Shown: positions 1 through 6,080, counted from the first letter of the stretch. The stretch: DNA of 15,998 nucleotides from JAGXFP01 sp039714535 (GCA_039714535.1 JBDLJC010000065.1:1-15998), one strand, 5' to 3'. Translations and numbers: made by a program. The notes: generated from the sequence alone by a model not told the origin.

Positions 1-2
1 AC

Positions 3-587
3 TTACTTGGTTAATAAACTTTCTGCTGCTTCCTGGGCAGCTTCAATGGGCCATATATTATTGAAATTTTGGCTTGAGACTATCGCCCCTTCTACTAACA
101 CGTAAATCATTCTTGCTAATTGTTGTGCATCAGATTCTTCATGGGTTTTATCCGACTCAAAAACATCAAGAATCAACTCCTTTAAATAAGCCTGAAGATC
201 TTCTTTATGATTTGTAACTTCACTACGGATCTTAGAGTCTTGTAGTGGTACTTCGGAAGCAATGTTCAAGAAAGCACAGCCACGATAATTACTTTCTTGC
301 ATCCACTTCTTGAGAAATAAAAAAACACCTAAAAGTTTCTCTTTCGGAGTTTCATTTCCCTCAACGCTTTCTCTTAACCAACCCATCCAAAGAGAATGGC
401 GAGCTTGCAAGTAAGCAATACACAGCGCTTCTTTCGAGGCAAAATTAGAATAGAATGTAGCTTTAGCTACTTCAGATTCCGCAATGATCTGGTTGATACC
501 TGTCGCCAGGTAACCTTGCTTATAAAAAAGATCCAATGCAGTTTCAATTATCCTGTCTCTCGCTGTATTTTCAGTTTTGCTTGACAT
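3..587 (-). CDS. TetR/AcrR-family transcriptional repressor
   Basis: This is a DNA-binding repressor of about 194 aa. The N-terminal helix-turn-helix is clear: the segment ARDRIIETALDLFYKQGY is followed by GINQIIAESEVAKATFYSNF and SKEAL, the usual TetR layout in the first 60 residues. The C-terminal ligand-binding half contains RGCAFLNIASEV, a segment typical of QacR/YxaF-like subfamilies that sense small lipophilic or electrophilic compounds; the ligand cannot be read from sequence. The frame extends to a TTG at 596, but I prefer the ATG at 587 because a good TTGACA box with a palindromic operator lies just upstream and would place the transcript start near this codon. No regulated partner is visible in the window; it may lie beyond the left edge. 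Family call is secure, target unknown. Confidence 0.9.
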   Translation of the reverse strand: MSSKTENTARDRIIETALDLFYKQGYLATGINQIIAESEVAKATFYSNFASKEALCIAYLQARHSLWMGWLRESVEGNETPKEKLLGVFLFLKKWMQESNYRGCAFLNIASEVPLQDSKIRSEVTNHKEDLQAYLKELILDVFESDKTHEESDAQQLARMIYVLVEGAIVSSQNFNNIWPIEAAQEAAESLLTK

Positions 588-593
588 AACCCA

Positions 594-622
594 CAACTAC
601 ACCAGACAGACCTGTCTGTCAA
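594..622 (-). promoter_or_regulatory. Putative autoregulated promoter and TetR operator
   Basis: A perfect 7-bp inverted repeat CAGACAG-AC-CTGTCTG occupies 603-618. On the minus strand a TTGACA box (622-617) overlaps its edge and a weak -10 candidate TAGTTG (599-594) lies 17 nt downstream, so a bound repressor would sit between the two promoter elements. The position directly ahead of the TetR gene suggests negative autoregulation. The palindrome is seen directly; the -10 is poor and the function is inferred. If correct, the messenger would be almost leaderless at the ATG at 587. Confidence 0.5.
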
Positions 623-795
623 GTGCGTTTTTGTGGATTGGTTTCTGGTTTTATTGGTGGGGATAAAACTATAGATTAGTGGCACAAATCTTTACTAAAT
701 AGATATTACAACAAGGCTATGACTTCAAGCCAATGTTAAATAGCTTACCACATTGTCCCTGGCCCGCAGCACACCTTCAATAACACTGCAAGCCG

Positions 796-1500
796 CTACC
801 GTGGAAACAAGACCATAGCTTTTGAATCAAGAGCGATCGCATCAACATGGCCAGAGTGACCATTGTTATCAAGAATGTGGAGATGCGTCATACTACCCAT
901 GTGGGTAAAAATGCCTCCATGATTCTTTGAGAAAAAGCCAATAATTCTTACAGGCACATCTTTCAATGGTACTGTCTTTGCGTTGCTTCTATGATCTGAT
1001 GCGGCCTTATTAGAGGCTTTCGGAGCCAAGATATGATAATCAGCTGATTTGGCTATTCCGTCGATCATGAAAGGAAATGGCTTGGTGGTGTCAACGCCTT
1101 TTTCTGCAGCCAATCTATCTATCAATTTCTCGAGTTGATCCTGATTGTCCGCACTTTCACCGAGCATTACTGGTGATCTCCATGCTGGGACTTCTGCCCA
1201 AACGAGGAAACTGGCACGTGTGGTTAGGTCGTTATCTGTTTTAATTTCTCCGTGCCGAACCCGAGCGATGTGAAAGGTGCTATCAATCACGGTAATTTCG
1301 CCGTCCAGCTCCGCAACAGGCCCAACAGCATACAAGTGTTTTTTGCCGGAAAACTCATTTAACGACAACTTGCCAGACACATCTCCGTGGTGAACAGCCT
1401 TTAATGTCCCTTCCCATGTGACATTATAATTTCCAGAAACAGCCAGAGTCGTAGACACAAGGAAAGTAAGGAGTAAAAATGTAAGCGGTGCAATCTTCAT
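796..1500 (-). CDS. Exported acetolactate decarboxylase-like protein
   Basis: This 234-aa protein resembles alpha-acetolactate decarboxylase, which turns 2-acetolactate into acetoin. Residues 64-68 read ELDGE, the conserved acidic motif of that family. The C-terminal part GFFSKNHGG...MTHLHIL...GHSGHVD matches the family's metal-binding region, with candidate zinc ligands His206, His208 and His218. Unlike the usual cytoplasmic enzyme it begins with a hydrophobic stretch (about residues 4-20, ending STTLA) that looks like a Sec signal peptide, so it probably acts outside the cytoplasm, which would be odd for a catabolic enzyme fed by cytoplasmic acetolactate. The spacing between the second and third His appears one residue shorter than in Bacillus AlsD as I remember it. 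A perfect AAAGGAGG ribosome site precedes the ATG. Activity is inferred; a non-enzymatic or altered-substrate homologue is possible. Confidence 0.7.
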   Translation of the reverse strand: MKIAPLTFLLLTFLVSTTLAVSGNYNVTWEGTLKAVHHGDVSGKLSLNEFSGKKHLYAVGPVAELDGEITVIDSTFHIARVRHGEIKTDNDLTTRASFLVWAEVPAWRSPVMLGESADNQDQLEKLIDRLAAEKGVDTTKPFPFMIDGIAKSADYHILAPKASNKAASDHRSNAKTVPLKDVPVRIIGFFSKNHGGIFTHMGSMTHLHILDNNGHSGHVDAIALDSKAMVLFPR

Positions 1501-1519
1501 GTGCGCCTCCTTTAGATAA

Positions 1520-1566
1520 TTGCCGAAGGTTTAGCCACTGATTATTAAGTCAATTTACCTCGGCAA
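1520..1566. repeat. Leader inverted repeat upstream of the decarboxylase-like gene
   Basis: TTGCCGAAGGT (1520-1530) and ACCTCGGCAA (1557-1566) are complementary over ten pairs with one bulged base, around a 26-nt loop. It lies just upstream of the ribosome-binding site of the decarboxylase-like gene, in the 151-bp gap between that gene and the Crp/Fnr regulator. It could be an operator or an mRNA leader hairpin. No T-run follows on either side, so it is not a standard terminator. Confidence 0.35.
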
Positions 1567-1651
1567 CTTGATATTCAGGTTTTAATCGGGCAAACGGGTA
1601 ACTATATATCAAGATAATAAACGATAGCCGCAGATGCTCATATGATTTGGA

Positions 1652-2260
1652 TCACATGAGAGAGGGTTTTATGATTTTTATTGTTGAAGAGGTTCGCTGG
1701 ATTTTGCCTTCTTTTTCCAATGTTGCCAAAACCCGATAGAAGGTCTCATGAGCCAGGCCAAGTTCGTGAGCCATGTCTTTGTAGGTACCCATTCGTTTAA
1801 TCTCCAGATCCTGCGGATCAGCATGAAGAAAAAGATATTGCAGTATCCGCTCTCTTGCTGAATGAATGGATCGTAATTCAAGAAGTGACCGCAATGAGCG
1901 GACCTGATGGGTGAGAAGGGCCATAAATCTATCAGACTTTTTCGGTGAGGCATGTAAAATTTCCAATACTTGTTCTTTGGAATAACACCAGACTGATGAG
2001 GGTAGTACCGCTTCAGCATTGCAATGATAAATGTCTGAGAACATGGCCGCTTCAGCAAAACTTTCTTCCGCATAAGCTGTATATATTGGCACAGCATAAC
2101 CTTCATTAGTATAACGGATCAGCCTAACACAGCCTTTTTGTACAATAAATATATGAGTAGCAGGGTTACCTTGTTCAAACAGCAGTTCACCTTGTTGCAA
2201 CGATTTTTTTTCTGGATTAGCAATTTCAGAAAACAGATCGTCAAATGCTGATTTACTCAT
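1652..2260 (-). CDS. Crp/Fnr-family transcriptional regulator
   Basis: A 202-aa regulator with the Crp/Fnr architecture. An N-terminal cyclic-nucleotide-binding-like beta-barrel (GELLFEQGNPATHIFIVQKGCVRLIR, roughly residues 24-49) leads into a long dimerisation helix (about 105-140). The C-terminal winged helix-turn-helix contains KDMAHELGLAHETFYRVLATLEKEGKI. The N-terminal cysteine cluster that holds the iron-sulfur centre in Fnr is absent, and the phosphate-binding RxS segment of cAMP-type Crp is not obvious, so the effector is unknown; haem or redox sensing are possibilities. An AAGGAT ribosome site stands about 10 nt before the ATG. It lies immediately upstream of, and in the same direction as, the acetolactate-decarboxylase-like gene and may control or be cotranscribed with it. 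Confidence 0.85.
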   Translation of the reverse strand: MSKSAFDDLFSEIANPEKKSLQQGELLFEQGNPATHIFIVQKGCVRLIRYTNEGYAVPIYTAYAEESFAEAAMFSDIYHCNAEAVLPSSVWCYSKEQVLEILHASPKKSDRFMALLTHQVRSLRSLLELRSIHSARERILQYLFLHADPQDLEIKRMGTYKDMAHELGLAHETFYRVLATLEKEGKIQRTSSTIKIIKPSLM

Positions 2261-2704
2261 AGATCACAATCCTTGCCACAATTAGATTTTGTGAAATTCA
2301 AAGCCAGTTGAAAATTCCAAATATTACCTTAAGTCAATAGTGATGATTACCGCGATTGATCTCTACTAGAAATCTTAACTCAAAGGATGAACAGTGACGA
2401 ACAATTTCAGGCGGAGATAGTGACGGAACTGGAAGGAAGTTGGCTACCCTACCTCAAATAAATCAACAACTTTATACTTGTGGTATTCGGAGTTATCCTT
2501 TGCCAGGACTCAACTAAGGAAAGGTAAATTTGTCGATTTGAAGAAGAAAAAATTATCGGAATAATGAAAGAGATACGTCTAGGAAAATCGGCATCAAATT
2601 ATATGGCCACTAGATTTAACTCTCTTATTTCCAGACCACTCTCCAAGTTGTACAACGCACACACAGTCAAAAACAGGTAACTGTTGATTTTACTAGATAA
2701 TTAA
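2261..2704. other. Gene-poor AT-rich stretch
   Basis: No convincing gene is visible here. Two tiny plus-strand open frames exist: 2387-2461 (24 aa, AAAGG directly against the ATG, peptide beginning MNSDEQFQAEIVTELEG) and 2564-2680 (38 aa, no ribosome site). The first looks protein-like in composition and could be the remnant of a longer gene, but nothing confirms it. The promoter of the Crp/Fnr-type gene must lie in the first part; no clear -35/-10 pair was found. Confidence 0.4.
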
Positions 2705-2820
2705 TGGTGGACGAGGCGAGATTATTTGCTCTGACGCGCTCACCCTTCGGGCCGCAGTCGCAAATGCTCCTGCGTTGTCTCGCCGCAAGCGGCTCGGCAC
2801 GAACCCACTTCGCGGCTTCT
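2705..2820. repeat. REP-like GC-rich element with tRNA-end similarity
   Basis: A GC-rich patch in AT-rich DNA. It begins with 19 bases (2705-2723) that match the 3' end of the nearby tRNA-Arg with two mismatches. It then contains TTCGGGCC and a palindrome GCCGC-AA-GCGGC (2782-2793), and ends with CGAACCCAC (2800-2808), which again matches the tRNA T-arm. This is what a decayed tRNA-end copy interrupted by a palindromic repeat would look like. A related palindrome, with similar flanks, lies at 15876-15912. Confidence 0.4.
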
Positions 2821-2831
2821 CATCCCTGATG

Positions 2832-2867
2832 ATAAAAAACCCTGATCATAACTAATGACCAGGGTTT
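2832..2867 (-). terminator. Ancestral rho-independent terminator of tRNA-Arg (now orphaned)
   Basis: On the minus strand a 13-bp stem (arms 2855-2867 and 2837-2849, one mismatch) with a 5-nt loop is followed by a run of six T. It sits about 10 nt beyond the tRNA-end repeat at 2877-2923, the same geometry as the terminator that follows the intact tRNA. It is best read as the original terminator, separated from the tRNA gene when the 1.5-kb element inserted. Confidence 0.8.
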
Positions 2868-2876
2868 CCATTCAAT

Positions 2877-2923
2877 TTGGTGGGCGAGGCGGGATTCGAA
2901 CCCACGACCTTTGGCTTCGGAGG
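2877..2923. repeat. attL: 47-bp direct repeat of the tRNA-Arg 3' half
   Basis: These 47 bases are identical to 4405-4451, covering the CCA end, acceptor 3' strand, T-arm, variable loop and anticodon loop of tRNA-Arg on the minus strand. Identity stops just past the anticodon loop (T at 2924 against C at 4452). The remaining stem GGTCAA still nearly mirrors TTGGC, so the site keeps the dyad symmetry of a tyrosine-recombinase core. It is not a functional tRNA because the 5' half is missing. Confidence 0.88.
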
Positions 2924-2964
2924 TCAAACCCAACATCGCAAATACCAGCAGTTATTTTTTTTAT

Positions 2965-2981
2965 ATACGTAAAACATACGT
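2965..2981. repeat. ATACGT direct repeat pair near the left end
   Basis: Two ATACGT copies (2965-2970 and 2976-2981) are separated by AAAAC, 11 bp apart. They resemble the units spaced 12 bp apart in the inverted repeat at 4270-4338, near the opposite end of the same element. Related protein-binding sites at both ends would fit recombinase or excisionase arm sites. The motif is short and the region AT-rich, so chance is possible. Confidence 0.4.
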
Positions 2982-3040
2982 CTCCGTAACCCCTTGAATT
3001 CATATGCTTTTTTAGGGCGAAAATTCAACTAAATAGCATC

Positions 3041-3070
3041 CACCTTTGGCTAAGCAGGCCAACACTTATC
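3041..3070 (-). repeat. tRNA anticodon-arm-like segment inside the element
   Basis: CACCTTTGGC (3041-3050), then TAAGCA, then GGCCAACACT (3057-3066) matches the tRNA-Arg anticodon arm at 4431-4459 on both sides of the anticodon loop, while the loop itself differs (TAAGCA instead of TTCGGA). Upstream GGGCGA (3015-3020) and ATTCAAC faintly recall the acceptor and T-arm. The rest does not fold as a tRNA, so this is not a tRNA gene. It could be a decayed tRNA copy or a secondary recombination core. Confidence 0.45.
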
Positions 3071-3325
3071 ACATAAACTCAATAGGATATGTTCGTTACG
3101 TCTGGATTGTTCCCTGTTTTTTCGTTTTTCAGTCAAAAAAACAGCCGAACTTTATTTCCCGAAATATGAACCTTTAACAAGCCCATGAGATGTCATGCTG
3201 CATGGAGACGAGAGATTGCGTCACAAAATCTCACACTCAGGCTAGTTGCATAATAAAAGTTGCTAGGGTAAGCAATTAAATAAAATCGAGAATATTAAGA
3301 AGGATAAAATTGAGAAAATTCGCAT

Positions 3326-4024
3326 ATGACGACAGATAAAGAGTTTTACATAAAAGCAGATAAATGGATGTCCTGGTGTCGTGATCTTTTTGAGAAAATG
3401 CGAAGTCATGGGCAAAATGGAGATATTGAGAAAGTTGAACGTGAATTCGTTTCCATACTTATCCATCTCAATACCGTACATCAGGCACTATGTGACGCAT
3501 CAAAAAAGGCCAACCTGGAAGAATGGAGAGAAGAGCTGGAAAACCTTCAATACAAAGATGAACTTCTATTTTACATCTGGAAGGCTAGAGACTCAGAGGT
3601 TCATAATGCACTTGTGAAATGGCGAGATTCTATGAAAATGGCAGAATATCGCGTTAAAGAACCTGAGCGAGTCCAAGCCATAGTGAAATATAGTGCTTTT
3701 GACCCAAGGGAAGCCCAGCTAAAACTTTGGCAATATATTTACTGCGCAAAAACAGAGAAAGAAATGAAAGCTAAAATGTTAAATGGGGAGAAGCCAGATG
3801 CAGAGCGAATATCAAATGCGGGGCTGGAGCTCATACACTCGTTGGATACTCTTGCGCTTGATGACTTCTATACCGGTCGAGGCAAGAAGAAAAAACTGGT
3901 TCGTGCACCCGAATGGCATTTAGGTAAATTGCTTCCACCTGCTGCTGACGAAGTTATTAAAAAAGCGATGGAATTTTATGAAAATAAGTTGATTGATCTT
4001 AAGTCAAAAATGGAAATTGCATAG
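3326..4024 (+). CDS. Hypothetical protein with HEPN-like Rx4H motif (island cargo)
   Basis: I do not recognise this 232-aa protein. It is predicted mostly helical, charged, without signal peptide or membrane segment. Residues 86-93 read KARDSEVH, an R-x4-H arrangement (Arg88, His93) after a helix rich in Leu and aromatic residues (ELLFYIW). This is the pattern of the catalytic motif in HEPN ribonucleases, a superfamily common in toxin, abortive-infection and CRISPR-associated proteins. A lysine run (187-190, KKKK) and a hydrophobic-charged C-terminal helix follow. The motif is short, so HEPN membership is inference. It is the only gene in the tRNA-Arg element, reads toward the tRNA, and has only a modest GAGAAAA ribosome site; base composition is AT-rich like the rest of the element. 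The pattern of a single cargo gene on a minimal island fits a defence or toxin gene, but no function is shown. Confidence 0.75.
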   Translation: MTTDKEFYIKADKWMSWCRDLFEKMRSHGQNGDIEKVEREFVSILIHLNTVHQALCDASKKANLEEWREELENLQYKDELLFYIWKARDSEVHNALVKWRDSMKMAEYRVKEPERVQAIVKYSAFDPREAQLKLWQYIYCAKTEKEMKAKMLNGEKPDAERISNAGLELIHSLDTLALDDFYTGRGKKKKLVRAPEWHLGKLLPPAADEVIKKAMEFYENKLIDLKSKMEIA

Positions 4025-4090
4025 ACAAATCCAGACATCAGAGAATTGTTAGACGCCCTAGTTTGAAATTATGGTTAGATTAAAAGATCG

Positions 4091-4126
4091 TGCACCCCTA
4101 TTTGCACCCCTATTTGCACCCCTTCT
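4091..4126. repeat. Three tandem 12-bp repeats (TGCACCCCTATT)
   Basis: Copies start at 4091, 4103 and 4115; the third diverges in its last bases. A further single inverted near-copy, GGGGTGTA, lies at 4225-4232. Short direct repeats a few hundred bases from an att core are typical arm-type binding sites of tyrosine recombinases, and the location between the cargo gene and attR fits. The repeat is seen directly; the role is inferred. Confidence 0.75.
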
Positions 4127-4269
4127 GTTCGCAAAAGAGGTTTTTAAGGGTGTTGACTGCAAATCTAATTTTTGATGTTTTTCTTATTTATAAGGGGGGG
4201 CGGCCTGTAAAGGAGACAGGGGAAGGGGTGTACATTGCCTCTCACACCGGCAACATCAAGTGTCAGCGT

Positions 4270-4338
4270 AGTATACGTTAAAGTATACGTTTTTGATGAG
4301 AAAACCCCGAGAATTGACCGTATACTTTAACGTATACT
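4270..4338. repeat. 20-bp inverted repeat built of GTATAC units
   Basis: The arms 4270-4289 and 4319-4338 are perfect inverse complements around a 29-bp spacer. Each arm is itself a pair of GTATAC palindromes 12 bp apart, giving four GTATAC copies (4271, 4283, 4320, 4332). Such phasing, about one helical turn, suggests cooperative protein binding, for example an excisionase or integrase arm array or a repressor operator. A related ATACGT pair lies at 2965-2981. It is too symmetrical and distant from the T-run to be a simple terminator. Confidence 0.75.
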
Positions 4339-4357
4339 TTGCTAATTTTCTCCAGAA

Positions 4358-4395
4358 ACAAAAAAAGGAACCAGCCATAAATAGCTGATTCCTTT
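4358..4395 (-). terminator. Rho-independent terminator of tRNA-Arg
   Basis: On the minus strand a 12-bp stem (arms 4384-4395 and 4364-4375, with one U-G pair) and an 8-nt loop is followed by a run of seven to eight T. It starts about 10 nt beyond the tRNA 3' end. It lies inside the integrated element, so it is the element-borne replacement of the ancestral terminator at 2832-2867. Confidence 0.85.
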
Positions 4396-4404
4396 ATGTT
4401 TTTC

Positions 4405-4451
4405 TTGGTGGGCGAGGCGGGATTCGAACCCACGACCTTTGGCTTCGGAGG
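4405..4451. repeat. attR: 47-bp direct repeat within tRNA-Arg
   Basis: Identical to 2877-2923 and forming the 3' half of the intact tRNA-Arg gene. The end of identity at the anticodon stem-loop agrees with recombination at the anticodon-loop sub-site used by many tRNA-targeting tyrosine recombinases. Confidence 0.88.
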
Positions 4452-4482
4452 CCAACACTCTATCCAGCTGAGCTACTCGCCC
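4406..4482 (-). tRNA. tRNA-Arg (anticodon CCG)
   Basis: A complete 77-nt tRNA with encoded CCA. The acceptor stem is GGGCGAG/CTCGCCC, the D-stem GCTC/GAGT, the anticodon stem TTGGC/GCCAA with loop CTCCGAA (anticodon CCG, reading CGG), and the T-arm GTGGG-TTCGAAT-CCCGC; the discriminator base is A. It lies 62 bp beyond tilS in the same direction and is the integration target of the adjacent 1.5-kb element. Confidence 0.97.
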
Positions 4483-4544
4483 ATAAACTATGCGATCAAG
4501 CAGGGCACTTAATTACCATTAAATATCCTTCAGGTAAAGCCCTT

Positions 4545-5966
4545 TTATATTAGTAATACAGTAATCTTAAGTACTTTTCTCGTACTCTCGACCAGTCTGT
4601 ACCGGTGATCGATCCGTAGACCCAGGAGAGCAAGAATCCTGTCATTATTTACCAGAACCGGAACCCGGCAACGACTTTCCCTGGCAACTTTGCAATCACT
4701 CAGGAAATCGGCAATCTTACGGCTACCCGGCCCGCCCAGGGGATGAAAACGATCACCCGGCCTGGCTGACCTTACCGTTAAAGGAAAAGCCAGCTCAGTC
4801 ATATCCAGATAATCAGCATCTATCTTTACTAACTCATCACGACTGGGTGGTTGCTCAACCACCTCTACTTGTAAAGTAATACCAAGTTCCTTGATAGGCC
4901 AATTGCCCGGTCCTGCAATTACCTTCTCAAAGAAAAGTCCCTTACTTGCGGTCAGACTGGCTCGATGACGTTTCCGACCTGCCGGATATGAAAAATCCAG
5001 CGTACCTGCTCTTTTGACGACCCGCAAGCCTTCGGCCAAATGCAGCTCATTGCCATTGCCGTCACTTGCCGCCAATTCCAACAACTTATCAATATATTGA
5101 AAGGAAGCCCGGCCACCCAATTCCAGCAAAATCTGCTCGACAACCCTTCGTCGCAAAGCCGGATGACCAGCCAAAATTACCTTAATATCTGCCCGGATAG
5201 ACTCAGAATCCTCAGCGGTGCTTACGGCCTGGCGATAGAGATCCTGGGCCAGCTTATCGAGGAGCCCATCTTCGGTCCCCAGGATATCAGCCGTCCGCAA
5301 CAAGGTTTGGCGAATGGCCGGATTAAAGTTCTCTTCCAGATAAGGCAATAAATCCAGTCTGACCCGGTTCCGCAGAAAATCCCGTTCAACATTGGAGCTG
5401 TCTTCAAGAAAGGGAATATTCCGCTCACTCAGATAATCAAGCAACTGGTCCTTACTGACTTGCAAAAGGGGGCGGATGACCCCCCGATAATTCACCACCG
5501 CCATCCCGGCCAGACCGTTGCGACCCGCCCCCCTGATCAGACGCAACAAAACCTCTTCGGCCTGATCATCGGCGGTATGGGCGACGGCTATAGCTACCGC
5601 ATCCAGCTCCTCGGCCACCCGCTCCAGAAATTCATAACGGAGATGGCGGGCCGCCGCCTCAAGGGACAAACCCTGTTCCTCGCCATACTCGCGGACTGGT
5701 ACAGAACCGGTGCGGAACTCAATCTGCAGTTGCGAGGCCAGTTTTTTAACCAGCTCAGCCTCAGCGGCTGTCTCATCCGGTCGCAGTCCATGATCCACAT
5801 AGACCGCGCACAACCTGATCGCCAGTTCATCGGCCAGGGCCGCCAACAGGTACAGCAAGGCCACCGAGTCGGAACCGCCGGACACCGCAACCACTACAAA
5901 GCCGCCCGGAACCAGCAGATCAAGATCCCTGAGTTGTTTCAGAGTATGTTCTTCAAGTGGCCGCAT
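4545..5966 (-). CDS. tilS: tRNA(Ile)-lysidine synthase
   Basis: The enzyme attaches lysine to C34 of the AUA-reading tRNA-Ile with ATP, converting its identity from Met to Ile, in the cytoplasm. The N-terminal ATP-pyrophosphatase fold is clear: the P-loop VSGGSDSVALLYLL, then VYVDHGLRPDE, the ARHLRYEFL helix and AHTADDQAEEVLLRLIRGAG. RPLL, SSN and LRNRVRLDLLPYL follow as in TilS. A middle helical domain and the C-terminal TilS domain (ARPGDRFHPLGGPGSRKIADFLSD) are complete, so it is full length (473 aa). The frame can be extended to a GTG at 6044 or an ATG at 6023, but neither has a ribosome site, whereas the ATG at 5966 has AAAGAG nearby and gives the usual N-terminus. It is divergent from galU and upstream of tRNA-Arg. 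Confidence 0.95.
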   Translation of the reverse strand: MRPLEEHTLKQLRDLDLLVPGGFVVVAVSGGSDSVALLYLLAALADELAIRLCAVYVDHGLRPDETAAEAELVKKLASQLQIEFRTGSVPVREYGEEQGLSLEAAARHLRYEFLERVAEELDAVAIAVAHTADDQAEEVLLRLIRGAGRNGLAGMAVVNYRGVIRPLLQVSKDQLLDYLSERNIPFLEDSSNVERDFLRNRVRLDLLPYLEENFNPAIRQTLLRTADILGTEDGLLDKLAQDLYRQAVSTAEDSESIRADIKVILAGHPALRRRVVEQILLELGGRASFQYIDKLLELAASDGNGNELHLAEGLRVVKRAGTLDFSYPAGRKRHRASLTASKGLFFEKVIAGPGNWPIKELGITLQVEVVEQPPSRDELVKIDADYLDMTELAFPLTVRSARPGDRFHPLGGPGSRKIADFLSDCKVARESRCRVPVLVNNDRILALLGLRIDHRYRLVESTRKVLKITVLLI

Positions 5967-6080
5967 AAGCTCTTTGCATCGTTTCTGAGAAAATCGATGA
6001 CTTTCCCACCCGTTTTGAGGCATACTGATTGAGATAACACACACGCAAATAAAACATACTAAACCAGACGAGAAAATAAT

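Larger units (their letters stand above)
2877..4451. mobile_element. 1.5-kb integrated element at tRNA-Arg, without integrase
   Basis: The unit is bounded by perfect 47-bp direct repeats whose starts are 1528 bp apart, at the 3' half of tRNA-Arg(CCG). The intact tRNA stays on the tilS side, and each repeat has its own tRNA terminator, so the element supplied a new tRNA 3' end on insertion. Inside lie one 232-aa gene, ATACGT repeats near the left end, a tRNA-anticodon-arm-like segment, three 12-bp tandem repeats and a GTATAC inverted repeat near the right end. No recombinase gene is present, so it is either a deletion remnant or a non-autonomous passenger moved by another element's integrase. 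The boundaries are seen directly; the mobility is inferred. Confidence 0.82.

Noticed and set aside
1642..1657. FNR/CRP-like box ATGATTTGGATCACAT
   Set aside because: It overlaps the last codons of the Crp/Fnr-type gene, deviates from consensus in both half sites and is far from the decarboxylase start; it could matter but cannot be supported.
3114..3144. CTGTTTTTT / AAAAAACAG hairpin inside the island
   Set aside because: The nine-pair stem is nearly all A-T in AT-rich DNA and has no gene before it on either strand, so a terminator role is not supported.
3263..3481. 72-aa minus-strand frame opposite the start of the island cargo gene
   Set aside because: Antisense shadow in AT-rich DNA, without ribosome site or recognisable features.
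4091..4126. CRISPR array
   Set aside because: The units are 12 bp, directly adjacent without spacers, and no cas gene is present.
4090..4281. 63-aa plus-strand open frame (HPYLHPYLHP start)
   Set aside because: Its beginning is just the translation of the 12-bp tandem repeats, it has no ribosome site and it runs into the GTATAC inverted repeat.
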